The notes under the pieces are model-generated. The model was given only the letters and a program-made list of their open reading frames with translations, was not told the DNA's origin and made no database searches. This document shows, piece by piece, positions 1-7,515 of a DNA stretch of 15,568 bases (within the stretch, counting starts at the first letter, position 1; each line of letters opens with the position of its first letter). A program made the position numbers and the translations under genes. This stretch comes from Dunaliella salina (lineage: Eukaryota; Chlorophyta; Chlorophyceae; Chlamydomonadales; Dunaliellaceae). The DNA is taken from positions 372,971 through 388,538 of the forward strand of contig MU069606.1 in assembly GCA_002284615.2 (NCBI GenBank), in the 5' to 3' direction.

Positions 1-34
<34 letters not shown>
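1..34. repeat. (AC)n microsatellite, cut by window edge
   Basis: An uninterrupted AC dinucleotide run starts at the first base, so its true length is unknown. It is one of three long AC/TG tracts in the window (others near 6316-6398 and 11514-11604). Confidence 0.97.
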
Positions 35-56
35 CGTAAAGAAAAAAACAGGCACT

Positions 57-500
57 TTCCTCTGATCATACAACATAGGTTCCAATGCCCTCATCCTGAT
101 CAACTCATCCTGAGATGAGGAGACAAAGGTAGAGTACGTTGCAACAGCCAAAAAGTCCACAGGTACATTCAGGAAAGGTACCCTTGCAAGCAGAGGCTTG
201 AAGACATCTGCGCTTTCCTCTTATCATGCAACTCAGGCTCCCATGCCCACAGGGAGAGAGAGACGGAGACTGAAAAGGCTACCTCAGCCAAAATGTTTTA
301 TGTGCATTAAAAAAGGGTACCCTAACTTGTAATGGAGTGGCATCTGCTCTTTCCCCGTCTAATCATGCAATTCAGGCTCCAATGCCTTTATCCTGGGATG
401 AGGAGTCATGGATTGAAAAGGCTGTGTCAGCCAAAATGGGCCATATGCAGCAAGTTAAGGTTCCCTAACTGACAAATTCCTCCGACCATGCAACTCTGTT
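57..500 (+). repeat. Degenerate tandem repeat, about 125-157 bp period, four units
   Basis: Four diverged units begin near 57, 215, 351 and 476. Each opens with a TTCCTCT..ATCATGCAACT-like block, followed by CAGGCTCCAATGCC and, in the better-preserved units, a GATGAGGAG or GAGAGAGAC stretch and AAAAGGCT..TCAGCCAAAATG. Units have drifted in length and sequence, so this is an old array. It grades into the shorter TGATCAACTCTGACC minisatellite on its right. No coding signal is seen. Confidence 0.75.
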
Positions 501-682
501 TCCAACGCCCTCATCCTGACCAACTCTGCAACTCATCCTGATCACTCATCCTGTTCAACTCTAACCCTTTGGTCACCAACTCTGCTACTCGTCCTGATCA
601 CACATGCTGATCAGCTCTGACCCTCTAATGAACTCTGTGGCTCATCCTAATCGCTCATCCTGATCAAATTTTACCCTCTCAT
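490..682 (+). repeat. TGATCAACTCTGACCCT minisatellite, left block
   Basis: Short degenerate units of roughly 20-35 bp alternate CTCATCCTGATCA with CTCTGACCCTCTGATCAACTCTG. The same family resumes at 1393. The 703-bp inverted-repeat element starts at 683 in the middle of a unit, so this block and the right block were once one array. Confidence 0.85.
676..682 (+). repeat. Left target-site duplication CTCTCAT
   Basis: This 7-bp direct repeat abuts the left inverted end of the 703-bp element and is identical to 1386-1392. Because the host minisatellite itself contains CCCTCTCAT, a chance match is possible but unlikely at both exact edges. Confidence 0.7.
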
Positions 683-1385
683 CAGGAGGGAGGCATTCCT
701 GCAACTTTTGGACGGCACGTGTCAATCCTTTTAAGAACTGTATATTTGGAATCCTGAGCTCAAGAGCTGTCGATTGGTATGTATATGAGTCCAATCGGAG
801 AGGGTCAAGAGGGGGGGGGGGGGAAGGGGCAGGGGGGTCTGAGTTTTTGGGACCCCCCCCTGAAATTATTTGAGCCACTTCTAAAGAATTTTGAATATAT
901 CATCGAATCCCTGTGATCAAAAGCTGTCGGTTGGCAACCTCTTCGAGCAAATTGGGTAAAAGTAGGGGTCTCTGTGCATGGATCAGAGTCAGTGCCACAT
1001 ATGCATGGGCATAGGTTGCTGGGAGTGTGAAGGTAAACATGCAGCAAACAAACCCAAACTTCCATGATAGTGACAATGTTTAATACGTCTTTGCACAGTG
1101 AAGTCAGAAGGGCAGTTTATGGACTTGCAATCCAGTTGTGGGTGCCTGGAAGGGCAGGTTTTCATGGGCGTCCGTTCATCAGTTGCTGCCCAATAAATCT
1201 AATTCAACTCAATGTTTGATTGAAATAAGTATGCAGATTGAAAGCTATTTAAAAGAGGAGCAGATTGGTACCCTTGTTGTCTGGATTGGGGTGCTGGAAG
1301 GGTTTTTGGGGGGGGGGGGGGGGTCAGGGGAATCCAGCCCAAAATTGACACGTGCCGTACTTGGAAATTTTTTTCTTCCCTCCTG
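683..1385. mobile_element. 703-bp non-autonomous DNA transposon with inverted ends and 7-bp target duplication
   Basis: The ends are inverted copies of each other. The left arm (683-726) starts CAGGAGGGA and contains ACGGCACGTGTCAAT at 712-726. The right arm (1344-1385) contains the exact complement at 1344-1358 and TCCCTCCTG at 1377-1385. The element is flanked by CTCTCAT on both sides (676-682 and 1386-1392). Removing the element and one flank copy rejoins the surrounding minisatellite in register, which strongly supports a real insertion. Inside are a diverged direct repeat (about 754-777 and 908-934, AGCTGTCGRTTGG core), long G runs at 811-823 and 1307-1323, and an 8-bp hairpin (GGGGGGTC 832-839 with GACCCCCC 851-858). 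No transposase is encoded. The CAG start recalls hAT ends, but the 7-bp duplication is not typical, so the superfamily is unassigned. Confidence 0.8.
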
Positions 1386-1392
1386 CTCTCAT
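1386..1392 (+). repeat. Right target-site duplication CTCTCAT
   Basis: This directly abuts the right inverted end of the 703-bp element and is identical to 676-682. Confidence 0.7.
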
Positions 1393-1700
1393 AACCCTTA
1401 TCCTGAAGGTCATGCTTATCAACTCTGACCCTCTGATCACTCTGCCGCTCATCCTAATCACTCACCCTGATCAACTCTGACCCTCACATCAGCTGTTCGA
1501 CTCATCCTGATCAATTCTGACCCTCTGATCAACAATGCAACTCAACCTGATCAACTCTGACCCTCTCATCGACTCATTCTGATCACTCAACCTGGTCAAC
1601 GCCAACCTCAGATCACCTGTGCAACTCGTCCTGTTCACTCATCCTGATTGAGTCTGACCCTCTGATCAACTCCGCATTCAGGCTCCAATGCGACCATCCT
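1393..1700 (+). repeat. TGATCAACTCTGACCCT minisatellite, right block
   Basis: This continues the array interrupted at 683. It holds many copies of CTCATCCTGATCA and ACTCTGACCCTCTGATCA with small indels, ending in a CAGGCTCCAATGC block like those at 57-500. No coding signal. Confidence 0.85.
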
Positions 1701-1724
1701 GGTATGAAAAAGACATGAGCTCAT

Positions 1725-2255
1725 TTGTTGCCTGATGTCTATCAAGACGATGCAGCGTGGCTCAGAAACAAAAAATCCGGGCATGCCTGTTCAGCATGCT
1801 CCTGGCACCTTCTGCAATATCATCAACTCTATCACTGTCTTGTGCCAATCACTATCCTGCTAAGTTGCACAATACGGGGATACGGATACGGGTACGGGAA
1901 CGGATACGGATACGGGTACGGGAACGGATACGGGTACGGATACGGGTGTGATCGAGCTGTATCAAGCCACAGCCCGCCTGCCATGGCACACATTACGGAA
2001 CGGATACGGAAACGGATACGGATGATACGGATCGGCGTATTAAGGGGTCTGATATGCGTATTGTGCAACTTAGCTATCCTGTGCAGCCAGGACAGTGATC
2101 GGCACAGGATTGCACGTTTTAAGGCTCCGCATTGTAAAAAAGTTGCAGAGTGCGAGGAGCATGCCACTGTGGTTCAAGTGCCCTTATGTTTGCCACAACC
2201 TGTTTGGTGCGCCCACGCCACGGTGTCTTGTCCGTCAGGTGGCCAATTGTATCCA
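1725..2255. mobile_element. Diverged fold-back element carrying a hexamer array in its loop
   Basis: Two long imperfect inverted arms surround 1880-2050. The best-preserved part is 17 identical bases, CTAAGTTGCACAATACG at 1860-1876, with its complement at 2057-2073. Outward, TGTGCC.ATCACT.TCCTG and then GCATGCTCCT.GCAC both reappear inverted. Weaker similarity (CCTGA..AAGAC..GCGTGG) reaches about 1727 and 2250. The right arm has a short extra segment near 2074-2090. Open frames across this region are read-through of the repeat and show no known protein. The outer limits are uncertain and no target duplication was identified. Confidence 0.6.
1872..2033 (+). repeat. GGATAC/GGGTAC hexamer minisatellite in two blocks
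   Basis: A six-base unit GGRTAC, mixed with GGAACG variants, runs from 1872 to about 1946 and again from about 1994 to 2033. About 45 bp of non-repeat lie between (CGAGCTGTATCAAGCCACAG and onward). Both blocks read in the same direction, so they lie in the loop of the fold-back element rather than in its paired arms. In translation the unit gives Gly-Tyr or Arg-Ile dipeptides on + and Pro-Tyr on -, which explains the open frames here. Confidence 0.9.
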
Positions 2256-2788
2256 TCAAACATTTGAGACTCTCTCCCAAAAAGGCGTGAATTAGGGGGG
2301 TGGTCACAGGGCCTGTCCAAAACTTTTTGGGGCCTCCCTGGCTGTGCCGTGCCCAAAATTTTTTTCGTAGGCATATTCTATGGCTAAAAAGGCACAACTC
2401 TGCCAAAAAAGTTTTGAAAGAATCGGCTTGGTGTATGAGCTAGGATGCTCCAAAAGGGGAAAAAGGGGCAATGTGGTGAAAAATGGGGATTTTCCAACCT
2501 ACCCCATCTGGTCCAATTTACTCTTAGGTGTGTAGCAGCAATATAGCAGACACCATTGTAAAAGAAATAAGGTCAATATGTGGTCTGGCTGGGTCAGGGT
2601 GGGCAAGAACGTCTGGGAGGTTAGGTGGACCTTTGAGCACCATAACCTGTTTTCACTCAAAGAGCACTTCCTGTGAGATTTTTCCAACAGATTTTTTATT
2701 AAAACATCTTTTTTGTCATGATTGTGCTTAGAAATAAATTTTGGGGTTGAAATACCGACATCTTCTCAGATCTCCTGCCAAACTTTGA
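2256..2788. other. Non-coding spacer with a short inverted repeat
   Basis: No exon-like stretch was found. A short imperfect inverted pair, CCAAAACTTTTTGG near 2318-2331 and CCAAAAAAGTTTTG near 2402-2415, encloses a GC-rich 70-bp segment and could be the core of another small hairpin element. The rest is ordinary sequence with A runs. Confidence 0.4.
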
Positions 2789-2918
2789 TCTGGCATAGAT
2801 CACCTTTGCCCACCGAATTGCAAAATAAAAAGTAGTAAGAATTAAACTAGTCGCCAGGAATCCGGTGATGTGCTTTTTGTTCTGCAATTCGGTGGGCAAG
2901 GTGGTCAAATTCCAGATG
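2789..2918. mobile_element. About 130-bp hairpin MITE
   Basis: The arms are complementary over most of their length. TTGCCCACCGAATTGCA at 2806-2822 is exactly complementary to 2883-2899. Similarity extends outward (ATCTGG..TCACC against GGTGGTCAAATTCCAGAT) and inward (AAAATAAAAAG against CTTTTTGTTCT), giving arms of roughly 45-48 bp around a short loop. This is the form of a miniature inverted-repeat element or a solo hairpin. No clear target duplication was found. Confidence 0.7.
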
Positions 2919-3004
2919 AAAGGTCCACACACCCGTGACACCCCCCTGGGCGTGAACCCATTGAATACATTGATACCTTTACGCATTCCATATAAGTGTC
3001 TTGT

Positions 3005-3165
3005 CCTCTGAAGGCATGAACGCTACAATTGCTGTCCTGCAGGCCCACACCGCATGGGCGCAGGGAGCCAGTATGCTGTGCTCTGAAAGCCAGAAAACAC
3101 ACCTCAAATGCTGTCATGCAGGCTCACGCAGCACGCGTGCAGGAAGCCATGAAGACAGAGGCCGG
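3005..3165 (+). repeat. Two-copy direct repeat, about 79 bp
   Basis: The block GCTGTCCTGCAGGCCCACAC...GGGAGCCA at 3031-3070 recurs as GCTGTCATGCAGGCTCACGC...GGAAGCCA at 3110-3149. Only two copies are seen. The copies read open on both strands but carry no recognisable protein motif. Confidence 0.65.
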
Positions 3166-3810
3166 CATCCAGCAACAGAGCCAGGCAAGTTCTCCGTCAG
3201 TGCAATGACGATAGGGATGATAATGAGTACCTCCTTGGCCGTGCGTTATACCCAACGGTATAGATAAAGGAACTGAAACAGATCAACAATGGCATAAGGT
3301 ACACAAGGTTGGTGATGGCAATGGTATGGATCATGGTAATGGGTGATAAGAATGACGGCCCTGGGGACAGGGAAACTGATCAATGTCATAAAGGCGGATG
3401 CTTTCTTTCTTTGGCAACAGAGCCAGATTACAGGTTACAGGTTACAGGAGAGAAAGGCCTCCAGTCAAAACGACTGACTGTCAGCCGAGACTGCTGGCCT
3501 TGGCAACAGAGCCAGGCAAGTCATCAGTCTATGCAATGGCGATGACAACGATAATGACAACAGAGAAGGAGGGATGAACAATTGTATGGATCATGGCCAT
3601 GGTAATGATGGCCCTGGAAACAGGGAAATTAATCAATGTCAAAAAGGCAGAAGCCTATTTCTCTGGCAACAGAGCCAGGTAAGCCATCAGTCTGTGCAAT
3701 GACAATGAGAATGGCAATGACGTGTTGAACAATTGTTTGATCGTAGCTGTGATGATGGTAATGACAGCCCATAAAGTCAGGAGCCTATTTCTTTAGCATT
3801 GGAGCCCAAG
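3165..3810 (+). repeat. Degenerate satellite with GCAACAGAGCCAG anchor
   Basis: The anchor GCAACAGAGCCAG occurs at about 3172, 3414, 3503 and 3666, with a decayed form near 3798. Around it lie AGTCATCAGTCTATGCAATG, GAACAATTGTATGGATCATGG, GGCCCTGG.AACAGGGAAA and TCAATGTCA.AAAGGC blocks in the same order. Distances between copies vary (about 242, 89 and 163), so units have been partly deleted. The anchor is often followed by GCAAGT or GTAAGC, which resemble intron donors. Confidence 0.75.
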
Positions 3811-3992
3811 ATTATCAAGCAATCAAACAGTCCGGCATGTGCCATTTCAAATGGCCCATTTATGCCGCGCCATGGGTGATGCATCACCTGCGACTGTGTC
3901 CCATCTGTGACATGGCATCAGCAACAGAACATATGGTATGACATGTGGTGTGACATGACTCCGCTTGAGCCAGCTAAGACATACCATCCGTG

Positions 3993-4252
3993 ACATATCA
4001 CTAGGGTTGGGTAGCCACCTAGGAGAGCCTCAGCGAGGGTAAGGCTCCGCGAGGCTCGGGGAGCCTATTTGGCTTATGGGCCTCACCCTCTTTGACCCTC
4101 TTTCTACCCCAAAATGGTGTAAAAGTGCCTGAAACTACCCACAAAATCTGTGCATCCAAAGAGGCCCTATCCAAATAGGCAGAGCCTCTTCTAGGCTCGA
4201 AGAGCCTATTTGAGATGTTGGTACACCCTATTTATCCATGGCTACATATCAC
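3993..4252. mobile_element. 242-bp insertion flanked by a perfect 9-bp target duplication
   Basis: ACATATCAC at 3993-4001 is repeated exactly at 4244-4252. The inserted DNA (4002-4243) begins TAGGGTTGGGTAGCCACC and ends CCCTATTTATCCATGGCT. It is built from GAGCCT motifs, with an inverted pair CCTATTTGG...CCAAATAGG (about 4067-4075 and 4171-4179). The flanks are copies of a CCATCTGTGACATGGCATCAGCA repeat that continues on both sides, so the empty site can be reconstructed. Nine-base duplications are typical of Mutator-like elements and are also seen with some SINEs. No polymerase III boxes or poly-A tail were convincing, so a small Mutator-type MITE is the better guess. Confidence 0.7.
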
Positions 4253-4494
4253 CCGTGACATGCCATCTGTGGCATGCCATCAGCAGCAGGAGGGTTGACC
4301 AATTCCATGTGTCAATGTCATGTATGCTGTGTTTTCCCAGAGGGGGCTAACTGAGCAAGTGCCCAAGTATGCTTTTCCCTTTCTGGGTTTGAAGTGCAGT
4401 GACTCAAGGCACTTCCTCTCACTGGGACGGATCTGGTTGTAGAAGGAAGCCAGCTTCACCAGCTACCCAGGCATGTGCTCAAATTTTTGTAAGT
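4253..4494. other. Flank of the insertion and unassigned non-coding DNA
   Basis: 4253-4300 holds another GTGACATGCCATCTGTGGCATGCC unit of the short repeat seen at 3895-3992. Beyond it nothing recognisable is present and no splice-bounded open stretch was convincing. Confidence 0.4.
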
Positions 4495-4755
4495 CACTCT
4501 GTGTGCTTACATAGACAGGGCTAATCTCATAGTGCACGTAAACCCTTGTTTGATGCTTTTTATGGGAAACGGGCTAAAATTGCCGCAGAACACCAACCAC
4601 TGGGCCTTTTCACTCCATACTTTCCAATGATATTCTTTTATCACAAGGACTCCAAATCACTTAGAATCATCTAATTTGGTGCTGTGAGCGTTCTGGAATG
4701 GAGAGGTGGTGGTGAAATGTAGGGTTCACGCCGCATCTGATTAGGCACGGTATCC
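4495..4755 (+). repeat. Dispersed repeat family, complete copy
   Basis: This segment is similar, in inverted orientation, to two other parts of the window. GATGCTTTTTATGGGAAACGG through CCAACCACTGGG (about 4552-4602) matches the complement of 12060-12112, and weaker similarity extends back to about 4517. CCATAC..TTCC..AATGATATTCTTTTAT through GACTCCAAATCACTTAGAATCAT and TTCACGCCGC.TCTGATTAGG (about 4615-4743) matches the complement of about 10492-10635. Order and orientation agree, so 4495-4755 and 10478-12160 are two copies of one element, the second interrupted. No protein is encoded. Confidence 0.75.
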
Positions 4756-5204
4756 CCAACTGGCACCTTTAGAACTCCAGTCCCAGAGAAAGACAGGGGA
4801 GCCCAAGTCTCAAAGGTGCCAGTTAGGGAGAACATACGCAAGGAGCATGCAAAAAACACTTGACTTTGGGCCCCATATAGCCCCCTCTGGTATTCTCCCC
4901 AGTATTCTCCCTGCAAAAAAGCTAATATAATTGTGAGCAGAATTGCCCAGCCCTAGCAATGCATCATGAACTTGACATCGGTTGTGGCGACTCTCTGAAT
5001 AACTCGTTGCACCACACTCACCAAGTGGCCTAGGGTAGCGTCCACATATATAGCAACTGAACAAGGCAAGCTCCCCCGGCCAGCTGCTTTCTTTGTCTCG
5101 CGGATGCTTGGAGCTCGGATCTCTGAAATGCTGCAGCTCTGAAACTTTGGAGGTCCTCAACTTGCTGAATGCTGATGCAACTTTATGCTCATGCTGCCTC
5201 CATG
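4756..5204. other. Unassigned non-coding DNA
   Basis: A 154-codon open frame exists on the minus strand across 4810-5274, but it has no recognisable motif and crosses into a minisatellite. A short direct duplication, AACTGGCACCTTTAGAAC at about 4759-4776 against an inverted GGTGCCAGTT at about 4817-4826, suggests a local hairpin. No exon is called. Confidence 0.35.
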
Positions 5205-5460
5205 TGGTTGTGTGCATGGATTGGCGCACCTGGAATGTGATGCGCCATGATGATCTGGTTTGATTCATATTCAAATCCTAAATGCCTGTGCAAGGTCATG
5301 CTCATGGTGGCTCCATATGATTGTGTGCATAGATTGGCGTACCTTGGATGTGATTGTGTGCATAGATTGGCGCACCTTGGATATGGTTGTGTGCACAGAG
5401 TGGCGCACCATGGATGTGATTGTGTGCATAGGTTGGCGCACCTTGGATGTGACCGTGTGC
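5205..5460 (+). repeat. 33-bp minisatellite, GATTGTGTGCATAGATTGGC family
   Basis: Units of 33 bp start at 5319, 5352, 5385 and 5418, with a partial fifth at 5451. A detached older unit lies at about 5205-5237 and another at about 6033-6066. Each unit reads GATTGTGTGCATAGATTGGC then GCACCTTGGATGT. Because 33 is divisible by three, the array stays open in several frames on both strands (DCVHRLAHLGC on +), which gives deceptive peptides. I see no evidence that it is translated. Confidence 0.92.
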
Positions 5461-5820
5461 CATGATGCCATCATGATCAGTTCTCTTCTGGCTCGTTTGA
5501 AAGGCAAGAAAGCAAAAGCAACAGTTTCTCAATGCCAAGGCAAAGCCACCAACATTCTAGCAGCGTGCCAGCAAGAACCCGAGACAATGCCGGCTTGCAT
5601 GGGGGACAAAGCCCTGCCAGCGAGGACCATACAGCAAATGCAAGGCCAGCATGGCCATCGTCACTGCTGACACACGGTACTACTGCTACTCATACTACTC
5701 AATCTACTACTCATCTGGGGATGGGTGTGTCCTGGCATCTGCTCAGTCTGGAAATCATCTTGCTGGTCTGGGGCTGCGCGGGCTACGCTCCATCTCTGCT
5801 GCCACCACCAGCGCAGGCGC
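5461..5820 (+). other. Unassigned region with a 66-codon open frame
   Basis: An ATG at 5473 opens a frame to TGA at 5668-5670, beginning MISSLLARLKGKKAKATV. The start is basic and the rest is Gln/Ala/Cys-rich. No family is recognised, the frame is continuous with the minisatellite upstream, and there is no supporting splice signal. 5622-5650 (CCATACAGCAAATGCAAGGCC) resembles one unit of the 24-bp repeat at 15368-15568. TACTACT-type triplets fill 5680-5715. Confidence 0.3.
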
Positions 5821-5847
5821 ATCATCATCATCATCATCATCATCATG
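5821..5847 (+). repeat. (ATC)9 trinucleotide microsatellite
   Basis: Nine perfect ATC triplets. They read as poly-His, poly-Ser or poly-Ile on + and poly-Met, poly-Asp or poly-(Stop-free) Met/Met on -, so nearby open frames are inflated by it. No exon boundary supports coding. Confidence 0.95.
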
Positions 5848-5849
5848 CG

Positions 5850-6250
5850 AGCCGGGGATCGTACTGATTCCTACTCATCCGCTGCCTCGGCATTACTTTC
5901 TTAAAACAAAGCTCTAATAACAGGCCTGCAAAGGTCCCGAGAAAAGAAAATTATGGTGTTCTTATTGCATGAGCAGCAATAAGGACAGGTCGCACATCTC
6001 GCTCGTGTTTCTGAGTAGTAAATGCCAGTGCATATTATTGTGCGCATGGGTTGGCACCATGGATGCGCTTGGGTGCCAGGACGATTAGTTTCCATTCATG
6101 TCAAAGAGCATATCACAAACTGGTGCGATGCAACACTGCAATTGACATGCGCAGAAATGGAATCTGTGCTTTATGGGCATCTGATGTTTTTCGATTGCGT
6201 ACAGAAGTGCTTGATGCATTTCAATTTGAATTTTTTGAATGGTGATCACA
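5850..6250. other. Unassigned non-coding DNA
   Basis: Apart from one isolated copy of the 33-bp repeat unit (about 6033-6066, TTATTGTGCGCATGGGTTGG), nothing is recognised. The frames that cross it run into the CA tract at 6300. Confidence 0.4.
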
Positions 6251-6254
6251 GTAT

Positions 6255-6313
6255 GTGCATGCGCATGCACATGTGTGAGCGCGCGCGCGCGCACGCACGC
6301 ACACACACACACA

Positions 6314-6400
<87 letters not shown>

Positions 6401-6420
6401 ATACACGTGCGCGCGCTGCG
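6255..6420. repeat. Alternating purine-pyrimidine tract: GTGCATGCGCATGCAC, (GC)n, (CA)n, GTGCGCGCGC
   Basis: A run of nearly perfect purine-pyrimidine alternation begins at GTATGTGCATGCGCATGCAC and passes through a GCGCGC block (about 6279-6292) and GCACGCACGC. It then continues into (CA)n from 6301 to 6398, with a GCGC interruption near 6314, and ends ACACGTGCGCGCGCTGCGCAT. This is the strongest candidate for left-handed DNA in the window. Open frames over it (poly Thr-His, poly Cys-Val) are artefacts. Confidence 0.93.
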
Positions 6421-6492
6421 CATGATAATGTAAGCTTCCGTGCCGAAGCATCCCAACTGGTATTGGCACTGCTTCAGTTTTCTGCATTTCAC

Positions 6493-6647
6493 TTGGCTGC
6501 AAGGGCGCTTTTAGCCCTCTGCTGCACAGCTTCCTTGGCTGCAAAGGCACTCAATTGGCTGCGATGGCGCTCTTAGCCCTCTGTTGCACAATTTCCTTAG
6601 CTGCAAGGGCACTCAATTGGCTGCCAGGGCACTCTGAACCCTCACAC
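6493..6647 (+). repeat. 62-bp tandem repeat, two and a half copies
   Basis: TTGGCTGC starts at 6493, 6555 and 6617, exactly 62 bp apart. Each copy continues with .GGCGCT.TTAGCCCTCTG and TGCACA..TTCCTT, and the third is truncated into the 12-bp array. The regular spacing and low divergence point to a fairly recent duplication. Confidence 0.88.
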
Positions 6648-6730
6648 ATGTCACACACATTGTCACACACATTGTCACACACATTGTCACACACATTGTC
6701 ACAAATTGTCACACACATTGTCACAAACCA
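6647..6730 (+). repeat. 12-bp minisatellite ATTGTCACACAC
   Basis: About six tandem copies of ATTGTCACACAC; one copy is shortened to ATTGTCACAA. The period is divisible by three, giving SHTL repeats on + and CDNV repeats on -. It directly follows the 62-bp repeat. Confidence 0.93.
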
Positions 6731-6978
6731 CTTGACATGGAGCCTGCATACACTGAGACAATGGCAAGCAGTGGTTTTCAATGCTTTGTGTGGCAGTCTC
6801 CTTCCTTGAACGGCTCAAGTTTGCTGTGCTCGGCCAATCTGTCCATGAGCGCTCTTCCAGGCTCCACCTCTTTTCTTGTGATCGGCAAGATCTAACCCTT
6901 TTTTCTCCTTCGTTTCTGTGCTTTTCAACCACTGGCATACGGCTCGAGCTTTGCTGTGCCTGGCCTTTCTTCCTACAG

Positions 6979-7343
6979 GATCGCTTCCAGGCATGGCTGA
7001 CCCTTCTTGCTTCAGCCAAGCTGCCGTTGTGGGCAGTTACAGCTATGCAATCCTCTCCTGTCCTATCCTTTCTGCCCACGAAAGCGTTTCAATGCTTGGC
7101 TGCCCCTTTTTGCTTCAGCTAAGTTGCCTTTGGGCAGGTTCAGCCATGTGACTTTATCCTATCCTATCCTTTCTGTCCACAGGAGCGTTTCAATGCTTGG
7201 CTGCCCCTTTTTGCTTCAGCGAAACTGCCCTTGCGGGCAGGTACAGCTATGCAACCCTACCCTTTCCTATCCTATCCTGTCCTTCCCTTCCTGTCCAACC
7301 TATGTTACCCTCTCAAATCCTATCCTTTCCCTTCTGCCCACAG
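6979..7343 (+). repeat. Tandem array of exon-start copies upstream of the 7344 exon
   Basis: Copies of the segment that starts the 7344 exon lie at 6979 (GATCGCTTCCAGGCATGGCTG, reading DRFQAWL), 7082 (reading KRFNAWL) and 7183 (reading ERFNAWL). Each is preceded by a pyrimidine-rich TATCCTTTCTGYCCAC stretch; the first and third keep CAG directly before the motif, and the second has CACGA instead. After the shared Trp-Leu the three copies continue alike (LASAKLPL) but differently from the 7344 exon. Spacings are about 103, 101 and 161 bp. The third copy ends in GCAGGTACAG, which could be a donor. These may be decayed duplicate exons or simply a satellite that captured an exon edge. Confidence 0.75.
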
Positions 7344-7394
7344 GAGCGCTTCCAGGCTTGGCTGCGCAGGAAAAGGGATGAGCGGGAAGAGCAG
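7344..7394 (+). CDS. Candidate 51-nt internal exon, Arg/Glu-rich peptide
   Basis: The stretch is bounded by a CCCTTCTGCCCACAG acceptor and a CAG/GTGAGC donor, both textbook spliceosomal signals. It is exactly 17 codons with phase 0 at both ends and reads ERFQAWLRRKRDEREEQ. The F-x-x-W-L-x-x-K/R pattern followed by a charged helix is found in several coiled-coil ciliary or microtubule-associated proteins (for example CCDC34/CCDC181-like), but 17 residues are too few to assign a family. The partner exons at 12677 and 13014 are also phase 0 and charged. Three diverged copies of its first half lie upstream and a copy of its second half lies 112 bp downstream. It could still be a chance feature of the array; transcripts would decide. 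Confidence 0.45.
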
Positions 7395-7515
7395 GTGAGC
7401 AGTGCAAAAATTGGCTGAGGAGAGCAGAAATTGGCAAAATTGGCTGAGGAGAGCAAAAATTGGCAAAAATTGGCTGCGCAGGAAAAGGGATGAGCGGGAA
7501 GAGCAAGTGAGCAGA
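7358..7515 (+). repeat. 112-bp tandem duplication of the exon 3' half and donor
   Basis: TTGGCTGCGCAGGAAAAGGG through GAGCAGGTGAGCAG (7358-7402) recurs at 7470-7514 with one change at the junction (CAG/GTGAGC becomes CAA/GTGAGC). The interval holds two copies of ATTGGCTGAGGAGAGCA followed by AAATTGGCAAA. The second copy lacks the pyrimidine-rich acceptor, so as an exon it would be unsupported. Read through, it ends at a stop shortly after 7550. Confidence 0.85.

Noticed and set aside
1725..2267. 180-codon + strand open frame with Gly-Tyr repeats
   Set aside because: It coincides with the fold-back element and its hexamer array; the opposite strand is equally open.
5473..5670. 66-codon frame MISSLLARLKGKKAKATV... 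as a small gene
   Set aside because: No family, no splice or promoter support, and the frame is continuous with the minisatellite upstream.
5532..5867. His-rich metal-binding protein from the HHHHHHHH run
   Set aside because: The histidines come from the (ATC)9 microsatellite in one of three open frames.
6022..6576. 184-codon + strand open frame, the longest in the window
   Set aside because: Its middle is the CA microsatellite read as Thr-His, and neither flank has a recognisable motif or splice support.
6551..6781. Minus-strand protein with CDNV repeats
   Set aside because: This is the 12-bp ATTGTCACACAC array read backwards; the period divisible by three keeps it open.
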